Under the pieces are notes generated by a model. That model made no database searches. It worked only from the letters and a program-made list of their open reading frames with translations, and was not told the DNA's origin. The position numbers and the translations under genes were made by a program. Of a stretch of 64,000 nucleotides of DNA, positions 1 to 10,985 are shown one piece after another. The stretch is taken from NCBI GenBank assembly GCA_964016985.1, contig OZ024828.1, positions 79,902,033 through 79,966,032 of the forward strand, written 5' to 3'. This stretch comes from Anodontia alba. Its lineage: Eukaryota > Mollusca > Bivalvia > Lucinida > Lucinidae. Positions within the stretch are counted from its first letter, which is position 1; each line of letters begins with the position of its first letter.

Positions 1-44
1 GCGAAACCATTTTGACAGAGCTGTCGCCTTTAAAAAGAGAAATG

Positions 45-318
45 ATTATGAAAACAGGCCTATTCAAATATAATGAGAATTTTATACCAAAAAATGAAAA
101 CTTTCAGATGAAAGATTCTGGTAGTTTTCATATTTCTGCTTAAAACAGAGATTGTGGTACTTGTTAGAACCTCCTTGGCAAGACGGTTCTAACGAGTACC
201 CACAATGTTTGTTTTTGGGCAGAAATAAGAAATGATTATATGCCCCTGTAAACCCATTTTACTTTATGAAAGTGGGGTTTTAAGGGGGTCAAAATTATAG
301 AGGCCTGTTTTTGTGATG
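45..318 (+). mobile_element. MITE-A copy 1
   Basis: Degenerate copy: left end ATTATGAAAACAGGCCTATT, right end GGCCTGTTTTTGTGATG. The central palindrome arms are mismatched (GAACCTCCTTGGCAAGACGG). Confidence 0.85.
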
Positions 319-819
319 GGCTCCCAAACGGGCTACATTTATTTTCTTTTAGAGAAGACATCTGTTAGGAAGGTAGGCAAAAGCATTTTGACAGGGCTTC
401 CGTCTTTGAAAAGGGAACGCATACACATTTTAGAAGACGAAAATCTGAATAGGGGTTTTCTCCCGAAGTAAATAATTTGGGCCCCTTTGGAGCAAATCAT
501 TTTCGTTTAGACTAGACAACTTTTCAGAAAGAGCTTGATGAGAGGGTAAAAAGACATAAAACAATGGGTCCAAAAACATCAGCCATATGTCTGGAAACAG
601 CCACATTATAAGGATTAACAAGGTCAAGATGCCCCCCATAGAACTTCTAAAGTGTAAAAAATAATTTAGTCATTTGTTATCCCAGAATCAACAGAAAGAA
701 AACCACAAACAGGAACACAATGGGCCCGATAGTAGTTATTGACAGTAAGGCGCTAGCCATATGAAACAGACTGGAGAGGGAAAATGCATTTGGTCTAATA
801 ACTGATCCACTGTCGTACA
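319..819. other. repeat-derived sequence without a gene
   Basis: Holds a decayed MITE-F half (485-532) and otherwise unrecognised sequence. The open minus frame at 639-430 overlaps the repeat. Confidence 0.5.
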
Positions 820-915
820 ATTAAAAAAGGAAGCAAAGTTTTCAACAGTAACTGGGTTAACAACCACAGGTTTTGCCGCAGACTATCTACAAAGTACAAT
901 GTTTATGATTCGCAA
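820..915 (-). pseudogene. degenerate PLE-related ORF fragment
   Basis: Minus-strand reading AKPVVVNPVTVENFASFFNC matches the C-terminal PLE-1 segment (VVNP.IVDGYASLFNCTT) with many substitutions. It represents an older or diverged subfamily; borders are not clear. Confidence 0.5.
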
Positions 916-1119
916 AAGTAAGAAAAAATTTTGAGGTAAAGAGAATTTTCTTTTAAGAATGTTCTTTTAATTAAATAAGCTCATGGGGCAATATTGTCTA
1001 ATGCGTGAAAAATTCATATAAAGGCAAGGAATGATCTAGATTCTTTTATCAAAAATCAACACCGGAATTCGTTATTGACCATAAACGTTTTTCTAAAAAA
1101 TGAATTTTTCATGTCCTTC

Positions 1120-1312
1120 ACCCATTATAGTCTGGAGACCCTCAAAAGGTAATTGGCAAACAATGCAGACCGCGGCGTCTGATCAGGGTCCATACTGCTT
1201 GCAAATAGTTTAGCCATTTTTCTCTAGGAATGTCACATAGGCAGACATACCTAAAATTGAAATTGGACTCTTCCAATAAATATAGCGTGGGTAAGTTTAT
1301 TCAGTATAAACT
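1120..1312 (+). mobile_element. MITE-E copy 1
   Basis: ACCCATTATAGTCTGGAGAC, TTGGCAAACAATGCAGACCG / CATACTGCTTGCAAATAG hairpin, then AATTGGACTCTTCCAATAAA. Parallels 14427-14637. Confidence 0.65.
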
Positions 1313-2183
1313 GAGTTACAATTTTCAATGAAGGAATGTTTACTGCTATTCTGAAGCACATTCATGCGACTTAATGACGCACACCACCCATTAATTGGTT
1401 CAATTATTCTTACCAGGTATTTTAGTATATGTATTTGGTTTTGAAATCGAGCCATTGTTATTGCTTCCAGGTAAACAATACCTTAGCTCCTCTTCTGTTT
1501 TTTTCGCCCACCTTCGATGAACGATCGGCTCGATATAAGTGAAATATTCTTGAAAGGGCCGTAAAACCCAAATCAAAAAAATCTTCTGTTTTTTTTTTTC
1601 TTCAATAGAGCTCGAGATTTGTATCCACGCTACATTTAATGGACATAATCAGTCGCCGATTTGTGACGTTGCCATCTGAATCAATGTATTACAATTATTC
1701 TGGTAAAAAAGGTGCGTGAAGATGCTTTCGTAGGAAACGATCGGTCCGTTTAAACATCCCAGACCACCACAAACCACCCCAAATCCCCGGTAATCGTTCT
1801 ATTTATTTACGTTTTCACACTAAACCACTTACTTTATTTTTTTTTTCTAACCCAAACGACTTTGTTAATTTATTATCTCAAGTGGAATCGGATATCAAAG
1901 ATGTTTGATAGGTCAATATGATAAGCATCCACACAGTTCTATCTGGGTTTTTGCAGCTGGTAAACATAAGTGAAATATGGGTATGTCAGGGAGTTTGCAC
2001 AAGAAACGAAGGCTGTGCTATCTGATTGTAGAATTTCCGGGGTATCTTCACTTATTTTTTAGCTATTATTGGGATAGCATGATTTCTCTCAAACTCGGAG
2101 CCAAGAACGTATACTATTGAATATTTGAACCTATATTGAAGAGCTGATGCGAATAAAATCGATTAAACCTACATGTACCTTTA
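1313..2183. other. no recognisable feature
   Basis: AT-rich, no long frame, only short T runs (1585, 1838). Nothing supported. Confidence 0.5.
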
Positions 2184-2460
2184 GTGTTTACTATTGACCG
2201 TTCTAAGGCGGCGGTTCTTGTGTTTTCCGTTCTTGAGGACTGTGACTGCACGTCTTTTTTCATGTTTTTGCCTGTTTGTTGTCTTATAGCTGTGTTTGAT
2301 TATGTCCTGTCTAGCAATGGGATCACTTGTTTTGGGAGAGATGGAGCTGGTTGCTGCCTTTTTTTTTCGTTTGTAACGTATGTACTTTGTGTAGTAGTTT
2401 GTTTACTCATCACCATGGTGCTTATGGTAAGCTGTGTTCTATGACTGTGACTTTTCACGG
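2184..2460 (+). mobile_element. PLE-related 3' region, second subfamily
   Basis: GTTTACTATTGACCGTTCTA and the T-rich stretch after it resemble the 3' regions at 58764 and 47330 (minus). It lies just 5' of copy A, so two truncated copies may be stacked. An 86-codon hydrophobic frame here is not convincing as a gene. Confidence 0.35.
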
Positions 2461-2477
2461 ACATTTTCTTTACTATT

Positions 2478-2996
2478 TCTCACTGCTTAGGTGAAAACAC
2501 AAACAAGCAGAAACTACAACCACAGAAAAAGCGTACCTCATATTGGGTATACATATCTCAACTTATAAGATTCGCCAGAGCTTCTTCAAATCTTAATGAC
2601 TTTAACTACCGTAATAAAGTCCTTACAGCCAAACTTCTTAGGCAGGGCTATCGTTATTTTAAACTTCATAAGGCGTTTTCGAAATTTTATCGCAGACACA
2701 GTGCCTTGTTAGAAAAATATAGCGTTAGTCTGAAAACACTTCTGCAACAAGGTATATCGGAACCAGAATTTTACGGTGACTTAGTGTACAGATTTAGAAA
2801 AATTGTAGGAAAATCTAACTTTTCGGAGCAATTCAGAAAACTTATTAACCGTTATAAAAGAATTGGCTATAGTCTGGATATTATGCGGCAGACTGCATGC
2901 CTAGTTGTCAACCCAATCATTGTTGATGGCTATGCTTCACTCTTTAATTGCACGACGGCGGTTCGGGCCTCAGACTCAATGACGGCCTCTTCGTAA
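2478..2996 (+). pseudogene. PLE-1 copy A: 3' part of a Penelope-like reverse transcriptase ORF
   Basis: An uninterrupted frame reads YISQLIRFARASSNLNDFNY, KVLTAKLLRQGYRYFKL, FYRRHSALLEKYSVSLK and then ISEPEFYGDLVYRFRKIVG, ending at TAA 2994-2996. The pattern S.....RFAR.......F..R...L...LL..GY corresponds to the region after the polymerase core (thumb) in Penelope-like and related retroelements. Catalytic RT motifs and any endonuclease are absent, so the copy is truncated at its 5' end. The same protein recurs at 54161-54735 and 61617-61887. The element class is inference; an unclassified non-LTR type is possible. Confidence 0.6.
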
Positions 2997-3588
2997 AACT
3001 TTAACCAGTGGGTTGGGGCTTGACGATATGTCTTTGGCTTGGCCCGCCGTGGTTCAACTATTGGTTTTCATTTACTCTGGCATACAGTAGAATTAGCCAT
3101 GAGTACTCGTCTTTATTTATTATAGTGATTAATTTGATTTTTATGTTTTCGCTTTGATGCATTGACTGTGTTGGGAGCCTTTATGCGAACCGATTTTTTT
3201 ATGTATTTCTGTATTAAGAGTAGCATCGGCGCCCAGCGTGAAGTTAGCTAGCTGTAAAAGTGCTTTAACCCCCCCGGTGGTTTGCTCTACCGACCGTTCT
3301 AAGGCGGTGGTCCTGGTGTTAGTCTTACTCTTTGTTGCCTTGTGGTTTATTCTACGAGGCGATTTGTTGTTTGTCTTTCCGTGTGTCATTTTGTTCTTGT
3401 GTTTTCAATCCTTTTTGTATTGCGAATACCTCGCTTGGGGAAGAGAGAGCTAATCTTAGTGCTTATCGCCATTTGTTCTGTTTGTGCTTGTTTAGATTTG
3501 TCGGTTTCCTCTTCCTCTTGGGGTCTTGGAAGGGCTGCGGTTTGTGATTGTGGCACTCCCTGGACTTTTCTCTTACCTTTTTTGTAAT
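2997..3588 (+). mobile_element. PLE-1 copy A 3' region
   Basis: The 590-bp T-rich 3' region following the ORF stop is shared with copies at 40955-41235, 46235-46690, 53567-54137, 55665-55965 and 60985-61560. All end at the same place, CCCTGGACTTTTCTCTTACC plus a short T run. The part from 3240 to 3590 is open in all three plus frames. Confidence 0.75.
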
Positions 3589-3591
3589 GCA

Positions 3592-4880
3592 TTTATCACC
3601 CACATATTATCCGATAGTGTATGGGATCGGTCTTGAACATAAACAAACGAGCAGTTTGTGCACTAATCACTCACCTATTATCCGATAGTGCATGGGATCG
3701 GTCTTGACTATATACACACGAGCGAGGTTTGTGCTCTAATCGCTCACACACCATCCGATAGTGTACGGGATTGCTCTGGACAATACACAAACGAATAGTT
3801 GTGTTCTAATCACTCACCGATATTGTATGGGATCAGTCTAGACTATATACAAACAGTAGTTTGTGCACTGATCTCTCACATATTATCCAATAGTGTACTG
3901 GGTTGATTTTGACTCTACACGAACGAGCAGTTTGTGCTCTAATCACTCACATATTAATCTGGTAGTTTATGAGATCGATCTAGACTATACACAAACGAGC
4001 AGTTCACGCATAAATCAATTACATATTATCCGACAGTGTATTGGATCGGTCTTAACTATTCACAAATAAGCTCTATGTGCATCATCACTCACATATTGTC
4101 CGATGATGGATCGGATCAAACTAAACTATACATAAACGAGCAGTTCATGCACTAATCGCTAACAATTTATCCGATGGCGTATCGGATCTGTCGTGACTAT
4201 ACACAGAAGTGCAGTTCGTGCACTAACTACTCACATATTATCCGATTATGTTTAGGATTGGCCTGGACTATACACAAGCGAGCAGTTTGTGTACTAATCA
4301 CTCACGTATTATCCGATTATGTACGGAATCAGCGTGGACTATACACAAACGATAATTCATGCACTCATCACTCGCGTATTATCCGATGGTGTACTGGATC
4401 GGTCAAGTCTATACATAAACGAGCAGTTCCTGCACCAATCATTCACATAGTATCCGATGGTGTATGAGATCGGTCAAGACTATACACAAACGAGCAGTTC
4501 CTACATCAATCATTCACAAAGTATCCGATGGTGTATGGGATCGGTCAAGACTATACACAAACGAGCAGTTCCTGCACCAATCAGTCACATAGAATCCGAT
4601 GGTGTATGGGACCGGTCAAGACTATACACAAATGAGCAGTTCCTGCATCAATCATTCACATAGTAACCGATGGTGTATGCAATCGGTCTAGACTATACAT
4701 AAACAAGCAGGTTGTGATGCGGTTTGTGATTGTGGCACTCCCTGGACTTTTCTCTTACCTTTTTTTGCATTAATCACTCACGTATTATCCGATGGTGTAT
4801 GAGATCGGTCTAGACATACACAAACTAGCAGTTCGTGCATTTATCATTCACATATTATCCGATATTGTAAAATATAATAG
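3592..4880. repeat. 72-bp tandem satellite, about 17 units
   Basis: Repeating unit of 71-73 bp with the words ATTATCCGATRGTGTATGGG, ATCGGTCTWGACTATACAC and AAACGAGCAGTTTGTGCAC. Units diverge 10-20% by eye; the block 4380-4680 is the most uniform. Because 72 is divisible by three, long repetitive frames appear by chance. A PLE-1 tip sits in it at 4716-4763. Confidence 0.85.
4716..4763 (+). mobile_element. 48-bp PLE-1 3' tip inside the satellite
   Basis: Only the last 48 bases of PLE-1 (from GATGCGGTTTGTGATTGTGG through the CTTACC and T-run end) are present, breaking the 72-bp satellite between units. This is an extreme 5' truncation. Confidence 0.7.
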
Positions 4881-5237
4881 CGAATAGGCTTGATTGTGGC
4901 ATTTCCTGGAAAATTCACATATGTTTGATCAGTCTGCATGTATGTGCAGGCTAATCCGGATGATTGCTGATTGTATAACCATTACATTGAGGAGAAATGG
5001 ATACATTTACAGGGGAGGTAATTCTGTCAAAGTTGTTTTGCCTTTCCTTCGAAAAGGAATTTACTATTAAAAGAAAGAATTTTCTCCCATGTGGGTGGGT
5101 GCAAATATATAAGCCTTGATTAGGTTGACCATGCAAACAGTCCATGTTATAATCTATCTTCTTGTGTCTAGTTATATAATCTTCTTTGGGCAAACTGATA
5201 CATTTTCAAGACAGGCAACGCTGTCAAAATTTATTTG

Positions 5238-5328
5238 CCTTATGAAAAGGGTCTTCTCTAAAAGGAAAGAATTTGCTCGCAGAGGGAGCACATTCTTTCC
5301 TGTTAAAGTAGACCTCTTTTCAGAAGGG
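5238..5328. repeat. MITE-F palindrome
   Basis: GGAAAGAATTTGCTCGCAGA / GGGAGCACATTCTTTCC centre; right arm AAAGTAGACCTCTTTTCAG. A half copy precedes it at 5025-5098. Confidence 0.65.
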
Positions 5329-5339
5329 ACTATGTGAGC

Positions 5340-6167
5340 AGAATAGCCAATAGAAAATCATAAATGATGCCTCCTTTGCAAGCAATGACGGAAAAAGTGT
5401 ATCCAGTCGCCATAAAGGCTTCAGACTATCATTGAAATTCTCATATATTTTATTCATAATTGCAAATACTCTACAGCCAGCCCATAGTTTGTTTTGCTTT
5501 TAAGTTCAAATGATCCATGCATGGTACTTGCCTGACAAGTATCCTTCTAACATCTTCAAAGCAAGCAGCGGAATGGTAGGGCATGTTACATGTACTCTTC
5601 GTAGACACCGACACAGATCATGTGGTGTAAGGTAAATTTATACCACTGATGATGTTTCATTCATATTTCAAGCAATCACCCACAATATACAAATGTGCGA
5701 ATATCTACTATAGAATTGCCTGAATGATACATTTATTACAAATTCTGACATCAGAGCAGACACAAAACACATTAAAAAACATGCAACAAAAATATATTCG
5801 TATGGGACCAAACCAGTGCTTTGCCCGTGACCTTCAGCATATACGCCAGTGCACAGACTATCGGAATGTTCACTATCGGTATAAGTTAAATGTAGGTCTT
5901 CCTATGCCGTGTCTCTATCTGTATTCATTTCCTCCAGGAGAATACACAGGAAGTAATCATTTAAAAATCTTGATTATTCACGATCCAAATTGAAATGAAT
6001 CTGTGATCTCGCACATTAACTGTTTATTCTAGTACAGTACAAATTGACGTAATTACAAAACTGTCTATACAAAATTGAAGGCCTTGCAAATGTGACAAAC
6101 AAACATACTTATAAAGGTGCTATTTCTGCTCTCCTCATTTGTTTATTGTTTTCTTTACCTGAGTGCT
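5340..6167. other. unrecognised region
   Basis: A plus frame of 89 codons (5724-5993) has no family resemblance and no exon-like borders I trust. Confidence 0.4.
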
Positions 6168-6449
6168 CATTACGAAAACATGCCTATTCAAATATACTGA
6201 AAATTTTACCACCAAATAATGAAAAATTTCACTTAAAAAAAAAATCTGATATTTTCATATATCCGCTCAAAATATAGATTGTTGGTACTCGTTAGAACCG
6301 CCTCGTCGAGGCGGTTCTAACAAGTACCCACAATCTATGTTTTTTAGCAGAAATGAGAAAAAATAATATATACCCCTGTAAACCCCAGTTTTTCTATATA
6401 AAAATGGAGTTTATGAGGGTCAAATTTATATAGGCATGTTTTCGTGACG
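6168..6449 (+). mobile_element. MITE-A copy 2
   Basis: CATTACGAAAACATGCCTAT ... GGCATGTTTTCGTGACG. Palindrome centre CCTCGTCGAGG. Lies 141 bp from copy 3 in the opposite orientation. Confidence 0.9.
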
Positions 6450-6590
6450 TGTTTTGTGATGTCTTTTGTGATGTCGTTTCGTGTCATTCACAAAACTATA
6501 AGTGAAGATACCCAGGAAATGCCACAATCAAGAAGCACAGCCCTCCTGAAGCACCAAAAGAAGGAGAGATGAGGAACAAATAGGACAAAA

Positions 6591-6869
6591 CATCACGAAA
6601 ACACGCCTATATGATTTTGACCCCCTTAAACCCCACTTTTATATAGTAAAACTGGGGTTTACAGGGGTATACATTATTTTTCTTATTTCTGCTCAAATAC
6701 ATAGATTGTGGGTACTCGTTAGAACCGCCTCGCTGAGGCGGTTCTAACGAGTACCAACAATCTATGTTTTGAGCAGAAATAAGAAAAATATCAGAGTTTT
6801 TTATCTGAAAATTTTCATTATTTGGTAATAAAAATTTCAGTATATTTGAATAGGCATGTTTTCGTAATA
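6591..6869 (-). mobile_element. MITE-A copy 3
   Basis: Opposite orientation to copy 2. Begins CATCACGAAAACACGCCTAT, ends GGCATGTTTTCGTAATA. Core CCTCGCTGAGG. Confidence 0.9.
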
Positions 6870-7934
6870 ACAAACTTGAACGCCGCATGTGAATCCACAC
6901 ATATTCGATGCCTTAGAAGGGTTGTTCCTTTGGTATTTGTGCCATTTCTTGAGTATCACCATATGTAGTTGTTTTTATTACATTTTTATGAAAAGGATAG
7001 GGATGCGTGTGATTGTCCTGTATATATTGTTATCCCTTTTGTGCCTAGCGTCTCAAAAAAGGGACACTGGCAAATAGTTTAGTGCCAGATTCAGACGCCT
7101 CAGAATGCGGTGTTCGATCATACATTTTTTTTTCATAAGACACAGGAATTCCTATAAAATTATAATAAATATAACCAGACACCTTTTTTTTTTGAAATGG
7201 ACCAGTCCAAAGAATTACGGTAGAAGAGTCTACTCGGTATAAATGGATAAATAATTAACGTATCAATTACATGTCTTGCTCAATATTCAGGTACACCGTC
7301 ATTTCTTCATAATTTCATAATTTAACCCTTAATGCCGAATACATTTTTCTACCTTTTTAAGTGGAAGGGGTGTCTGGTTAGTTTTTATTAATACCATATT
7401 TTATAGAAATGATTATACACTGTTGGCTGAAATCCCTTTTTGGGAACTCTAAGCATAATTGGATTAACACAAATACAGTTACTCAGGCTGGCCACAATCG
7501 CACAACAAAACCTTCTCTCCTTTAAAACTGAGACCACAACAGTATGCCAAACATACAAGCTGAACGTTTGCAAAGGCTTATAAAATCATTATTGTCTACG
7601 CCCATCTTAGTTTTTGTTAATGTTCCGGAAGCATTTTATGAAAGGTCATGGACTGGTCCACTGCTATTTTCCATGGACTGCTCAACGTTATTATAACCAA
7701 ATATTACCCTACAGATTTCTGCATAATTTGCATTCATTTTTACTATGGAAAAAGTGAAAATATTTGATTGTTTATAAATCGTTGACTACAATACAACATA
7801 TTGTGCATACGGCTCGTAGATAGTTTCGACAAAATGGTTTTGCATTAAATCATGACAAAAGTTTGCACATTACTTCGTCAGTGTAAAGCGCCAAGCTAAA
7901 AAACGACTTTCTGAAAGATGTCGAAAATACAGTA
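6870..7934. other. no recognisable feature
   Basis: AT-rich; nothing beyond short frames. Confidence 0.5.
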
Positions 7935-8143
7935 GGAAAAGTTTCTTATTTTATCATGAAATGGACGAGGCGATTATAATGAGCACACTCAACATATCAT
8001 TATTGTATAGAAGGTCCCTATATTATCGCCATTTGCTTCCAGACCTGGCGCCATGATAAACTCTCAGCTGCTCGAAGTACCCATATCCCGAACAAATGTC
8101 CATGGTCCAAAAGCTGTTCGAGCCATTGAGGTTCGACTGTAGT
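7935..8143 (+). mobile_element. MITE-B, left-truncated copy
   Basis: From TTTCTTATTTTATCATG through half of the palindrome (GAGGCGATTATAATGAGC) to GTTCGACTGTAGT. Confidence 0.7.
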
Positions 8144-8176
8144 ATGTTGCCTCTCTTCTGTGGGGAAGTCTCTTAT

Positions 8177-8457
8177 CATTACGAAAAAACGCCTATTCAA
8201 ATATATTGAAAATTTCACCACTAAAAACCTAAAAGTTTTCAGATAAAAAATCTAATATTTTTCATATTTCTGCTAAAAACATAGATTGTGGGTAGTCGTT
8301 GGAACCGCCTCGCCGAGGCGGTTCTAACGAGTACCCACAAGCTATGTTTTCGAGCAGATATAAGAAAAAAATAATGTATACCTCTGTAAACCCCAGTTTT
8401 ACTATATAAAAGTTGGGTTTAACGGGGTCAAAATTGTATAGGCATGTTTTCGTGATG
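8177..8457 (+). mobile_element. MITE-A copy 4
   Basis: CATTACGAAAAAACGCC to CGTGATG. Core CCTCGCCGAGG, nearly perfect arms. MITE-F sequence follows directly, and a MITE-B copy ends 33 bp before it. Confidence 0.9.
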
Positions 8458-8458
8458 T

Positions 8459-8517
8459 AAAAGGAATGTGCTTAGGAGCAAAGTCTTTCCTTTGAGAGTA
8501 GACACCTTTTCAGAAGA
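8459..8517. repeat. MITE-F partial copy
   Basis: GGAGCAAAGTCTTTCCTTTG then AGAGTAGACACCTTTTCAG, directly after MITE-A copy 4. Confidence 0.55.
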
Positions 8518-8681
8518 TACTTGGCGCGCAGGAATGCAAACAGGATGCCATAAAAGTAGTCTCCCTAATAGAAAACGCCAGATAGTCCACCACGTGTATA
8601 CAGTCCCCTTCCAGTTCTTCACTATATTACAGCATGGAATACATTTTTATTTCTGCATTGTCAATATCAACGTTTTTCGTT

Positions 8682-9047
8682 TTTAAAGGCTCCATATTCC
8701 ACACAAACAGACATTTGATTATCCAAGAAAGGTTTAATAAATTGATAATGGTATTAATACAATCATAAAATGTGGCACATTACACCCTGTAAAATTTCAG
8801 TTAGTCTCTCGTTCTTGAAATGAAATGATATTTTATCGTATCTCTGAATTAATGTTGCCAACATTAATTCAGAGATACGATAAAAAAAATCATTTCGTTT
8901 TTGATCCAGTTCAAACACGAGAGACGTACTGAAATTTTACAGGCTGTTAGATGCCACAATTTATGATCGTATTATTACTCTATATCAATTTATTAGAACT
9001 TTCTTGGATACAAAATGACAATATTTGAGGAATATGGAGCCTTTAAA
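8682..9047. mobile_element. 366-bp fold-back element
   Basis: Two arms of about 180 bp meet almost without a loop at TTAATGTTGCCAACATTAA (near 8865). The outer ends TTTAAAGGCTCCATATTCC and GGAATATGGAGCCTTTAAA match perfectly. A single-arm relative occurs at 48210-48375. Confidence 0.8.
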
Positions 9048-9278
9048 TACAAGTAGATTTTGCTAAATAAAAAACCAGAAATGGCATCGCAAGGTCGTAT
9101 TATTTTAAACATTAAACCAAATTTATCCGATTTCAGTCCTGGCGAAGACGAGCAACAAGGTTTTAAATAGTATATATGTAGATACAAACTATCGACTTAA
9201 CATGGGTCAGATTTCCGGAGCACAGCACAGAATATCTATCGCCTTGAAGTTTTTAATTTCAATGTGCGCCGACTAGTG

Positions 9279-9555
9279 CATCACGAAAACACGCCTATAT
9301 AGTTTTGACCCCCTTAAACCCCACTTTTATACAGGAAAACTGGGGTTTACAGGGGTATACATTATTTTCCTTATTCCTGCTCAAAAACATAGATTGTGGG
9401 TACTCGTTAGAACCGCCTCGCTGAGGCGGTTCTAACGAGTACCCACAATCTATGTTTTGAGCAGAAATATGAAAAATATCAGAATTTTTATGTGAAATTT
9501 CTTTTTTTTAGTGGCAAAATTTTCCATATATTTGAATAAGCATGTTTTCGTAATG
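9279..9555 (-). mobile_element. MITE-A copy 5
   Basis: CATCACGAAAACACGCCTAT to CGTAATG. Core CCTCGCTGAGG. Confidence 0.9.
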
Positions 9556-9835
9556 TTTAACTTTTTGGCAGCGTATATAAACAGTTCACGCGACCTTCAG
9601 CTAAGATCAAATGAAAGGGCGGGGCGTACTGAAACAACGAAGAATGGAAAATGTGGATTATGTCTATCTTTTTATTTCAATAATTTAATACATTTTTTTA
9701 TTTCGTGAAGAAATTTTGTTTTCTTTTATCACTTGAAACCACTTTTGGTCTTGCCTTTGGTCTAACTTACTGTGGCCTTTAATAATGACAATTCTATAGC
9801 ATCTAATAGGTCTGCACGTCCGAAACTTACCTTCG

Positions 9836-10110
9836 GTCGTGCGCGCCCAGCGAAGATTCAGATCAGCCTGCGCATTCGCGCAGTCTGATCAGAATCTTCA
9901 CTAGGCACATTGTGGATAGCGATGAATGCTAAGTTTCTTCATGAGGAGAACGAAGACTCAAATCAGACTGCGCGGAAGCGCAGTCTGATTAGAGTCTTCG
10001 TTGGACGCATTTATTAAAAGGCACATTTTCTTAACTTGCTTATGATTCCGTAAGCGGACAGCTATGGTCCTGATCGGACTGCATGCGCCGTCTGATAGGA
10101 CCTTTCCTGT
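9836..10110 (+). mobile_element. MITE-C copy
   Basis: Chain of small hairpins built on GCGCAGTCTGAT: GATTCAGATCAGCCTGCGC / GCGCAGTCTGATCAGAATC, then CAAATCAGACTGCGCGG / GCGCAGTCTGATTAGAGTC, and a weaker third pair to 10110. Confidence 0.7.
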
Positions 10111-10511
10111 ATGCTAATGAACCAAAGTCCTCTTTTCTCGTGGCGCCGCTCAAATGCAGCTTTTAGTTGCATTTTCAGTTGCATAATAATACCATCGATT
10201 ACGGAACATCTGAATTGAATGAGGATAGAACATGTGATTAACATGAAGCCGGAATTCAAGTTCCTTTAGTACGAAATGTATAGCTTTATGATCTTTACTT
10301 TCTGCCTAATTGAGACTTTGCATGATATATTAACTAACATGAATCCTTTTAGTAATGTTTTGAAAGGTACGTGATTTCGTAGTCTCCCAACAGTCTGAAA
10401 GTCTCCTTCCGGAACTGCATTGTAATATTTATTTTTTCATAAATTGAAAGATATATGGTAGGAACATAGTTGCACTTTTACAGTCAGTATAATTTAAATT
10501 CAGATGATTCG

Positions 10512-10985
10512 ACATGTGCGTCAAGCGAAGATTCCGATCAGTCTGCGAATTCGTGCAGCATCACAAAAACATACCTATATAATTTTGACCCCCTTAAACC
10601 CCACCTTTATGTAGTAAAACTGGGGTTTACAGGGGTATACATTATTTTTCTTTTTTTCTGCTCAAAACAAAGATTGTGGGTACTCGTTAGAACCGCCTCG
10701 GCGAGGCGGTTCTAACGAGTACCCACAATCTATGTTTTGAGCAGAAATATGAAAAATATTAGAATTTTTATTTGAAATTTTTCATTCTTTTTGGTGGTAA
10801 ACTTTTCAGTATACTTGAATTAGCGCGTTTTCATAATGGTCTGATTGACACATTTTGGATAGCCAAAAATCAAATTTTCTTCATGCGTACAACAAAAACT
10901 GATTCGACTGCGCGAATGCGCAATCTTGATTGGGCACACGTCAGAACGTGTTTTCTCACGCTGAAGCTCATTTGGAAGAATACTT
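10512..10985 (+). mobile_element. MITE-C copy interrupted by MITE-A copy 6
   Basis: MITE-C sequence 10512-10558 and 10839-10985 (GCGTCAAGCGAAGATTCC; CTGATTCGACTGCGCGAATG) flanks the inserted MITE-A. Confidence 0.7.
10559..10838 (-). mobile_element. MITE-A copy 6, nested in MITE-C
   Basis: Inserted in a MITE-C copy between GTGCAG and GTCTGATTG. Other MITE-C copies read GCAGTCTGAT there, so one base (G) is present on both sides. Core CCTCGGCGAGG. Confidence 0.9.

Noticed and set aside
45..318. Helitron-type element for MITE-A
   Set aside because: MITE-A has inverted ends on both sides and a central, not 3'-terminal, hairpin; it lacks TC...CTRR ends.
4174..4663. Two plus-strand open frames of 97 and 68 codons
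   Set aside because: They are translations of the 72-bp satellite, whose length is a multiple of three; the peptide repeats every 24 residues.
3592..4880. Possible CRISPR array
   Set aside because: Units are contiguous diverged satellite copies without unique spacers; the genome is eukaryotic.
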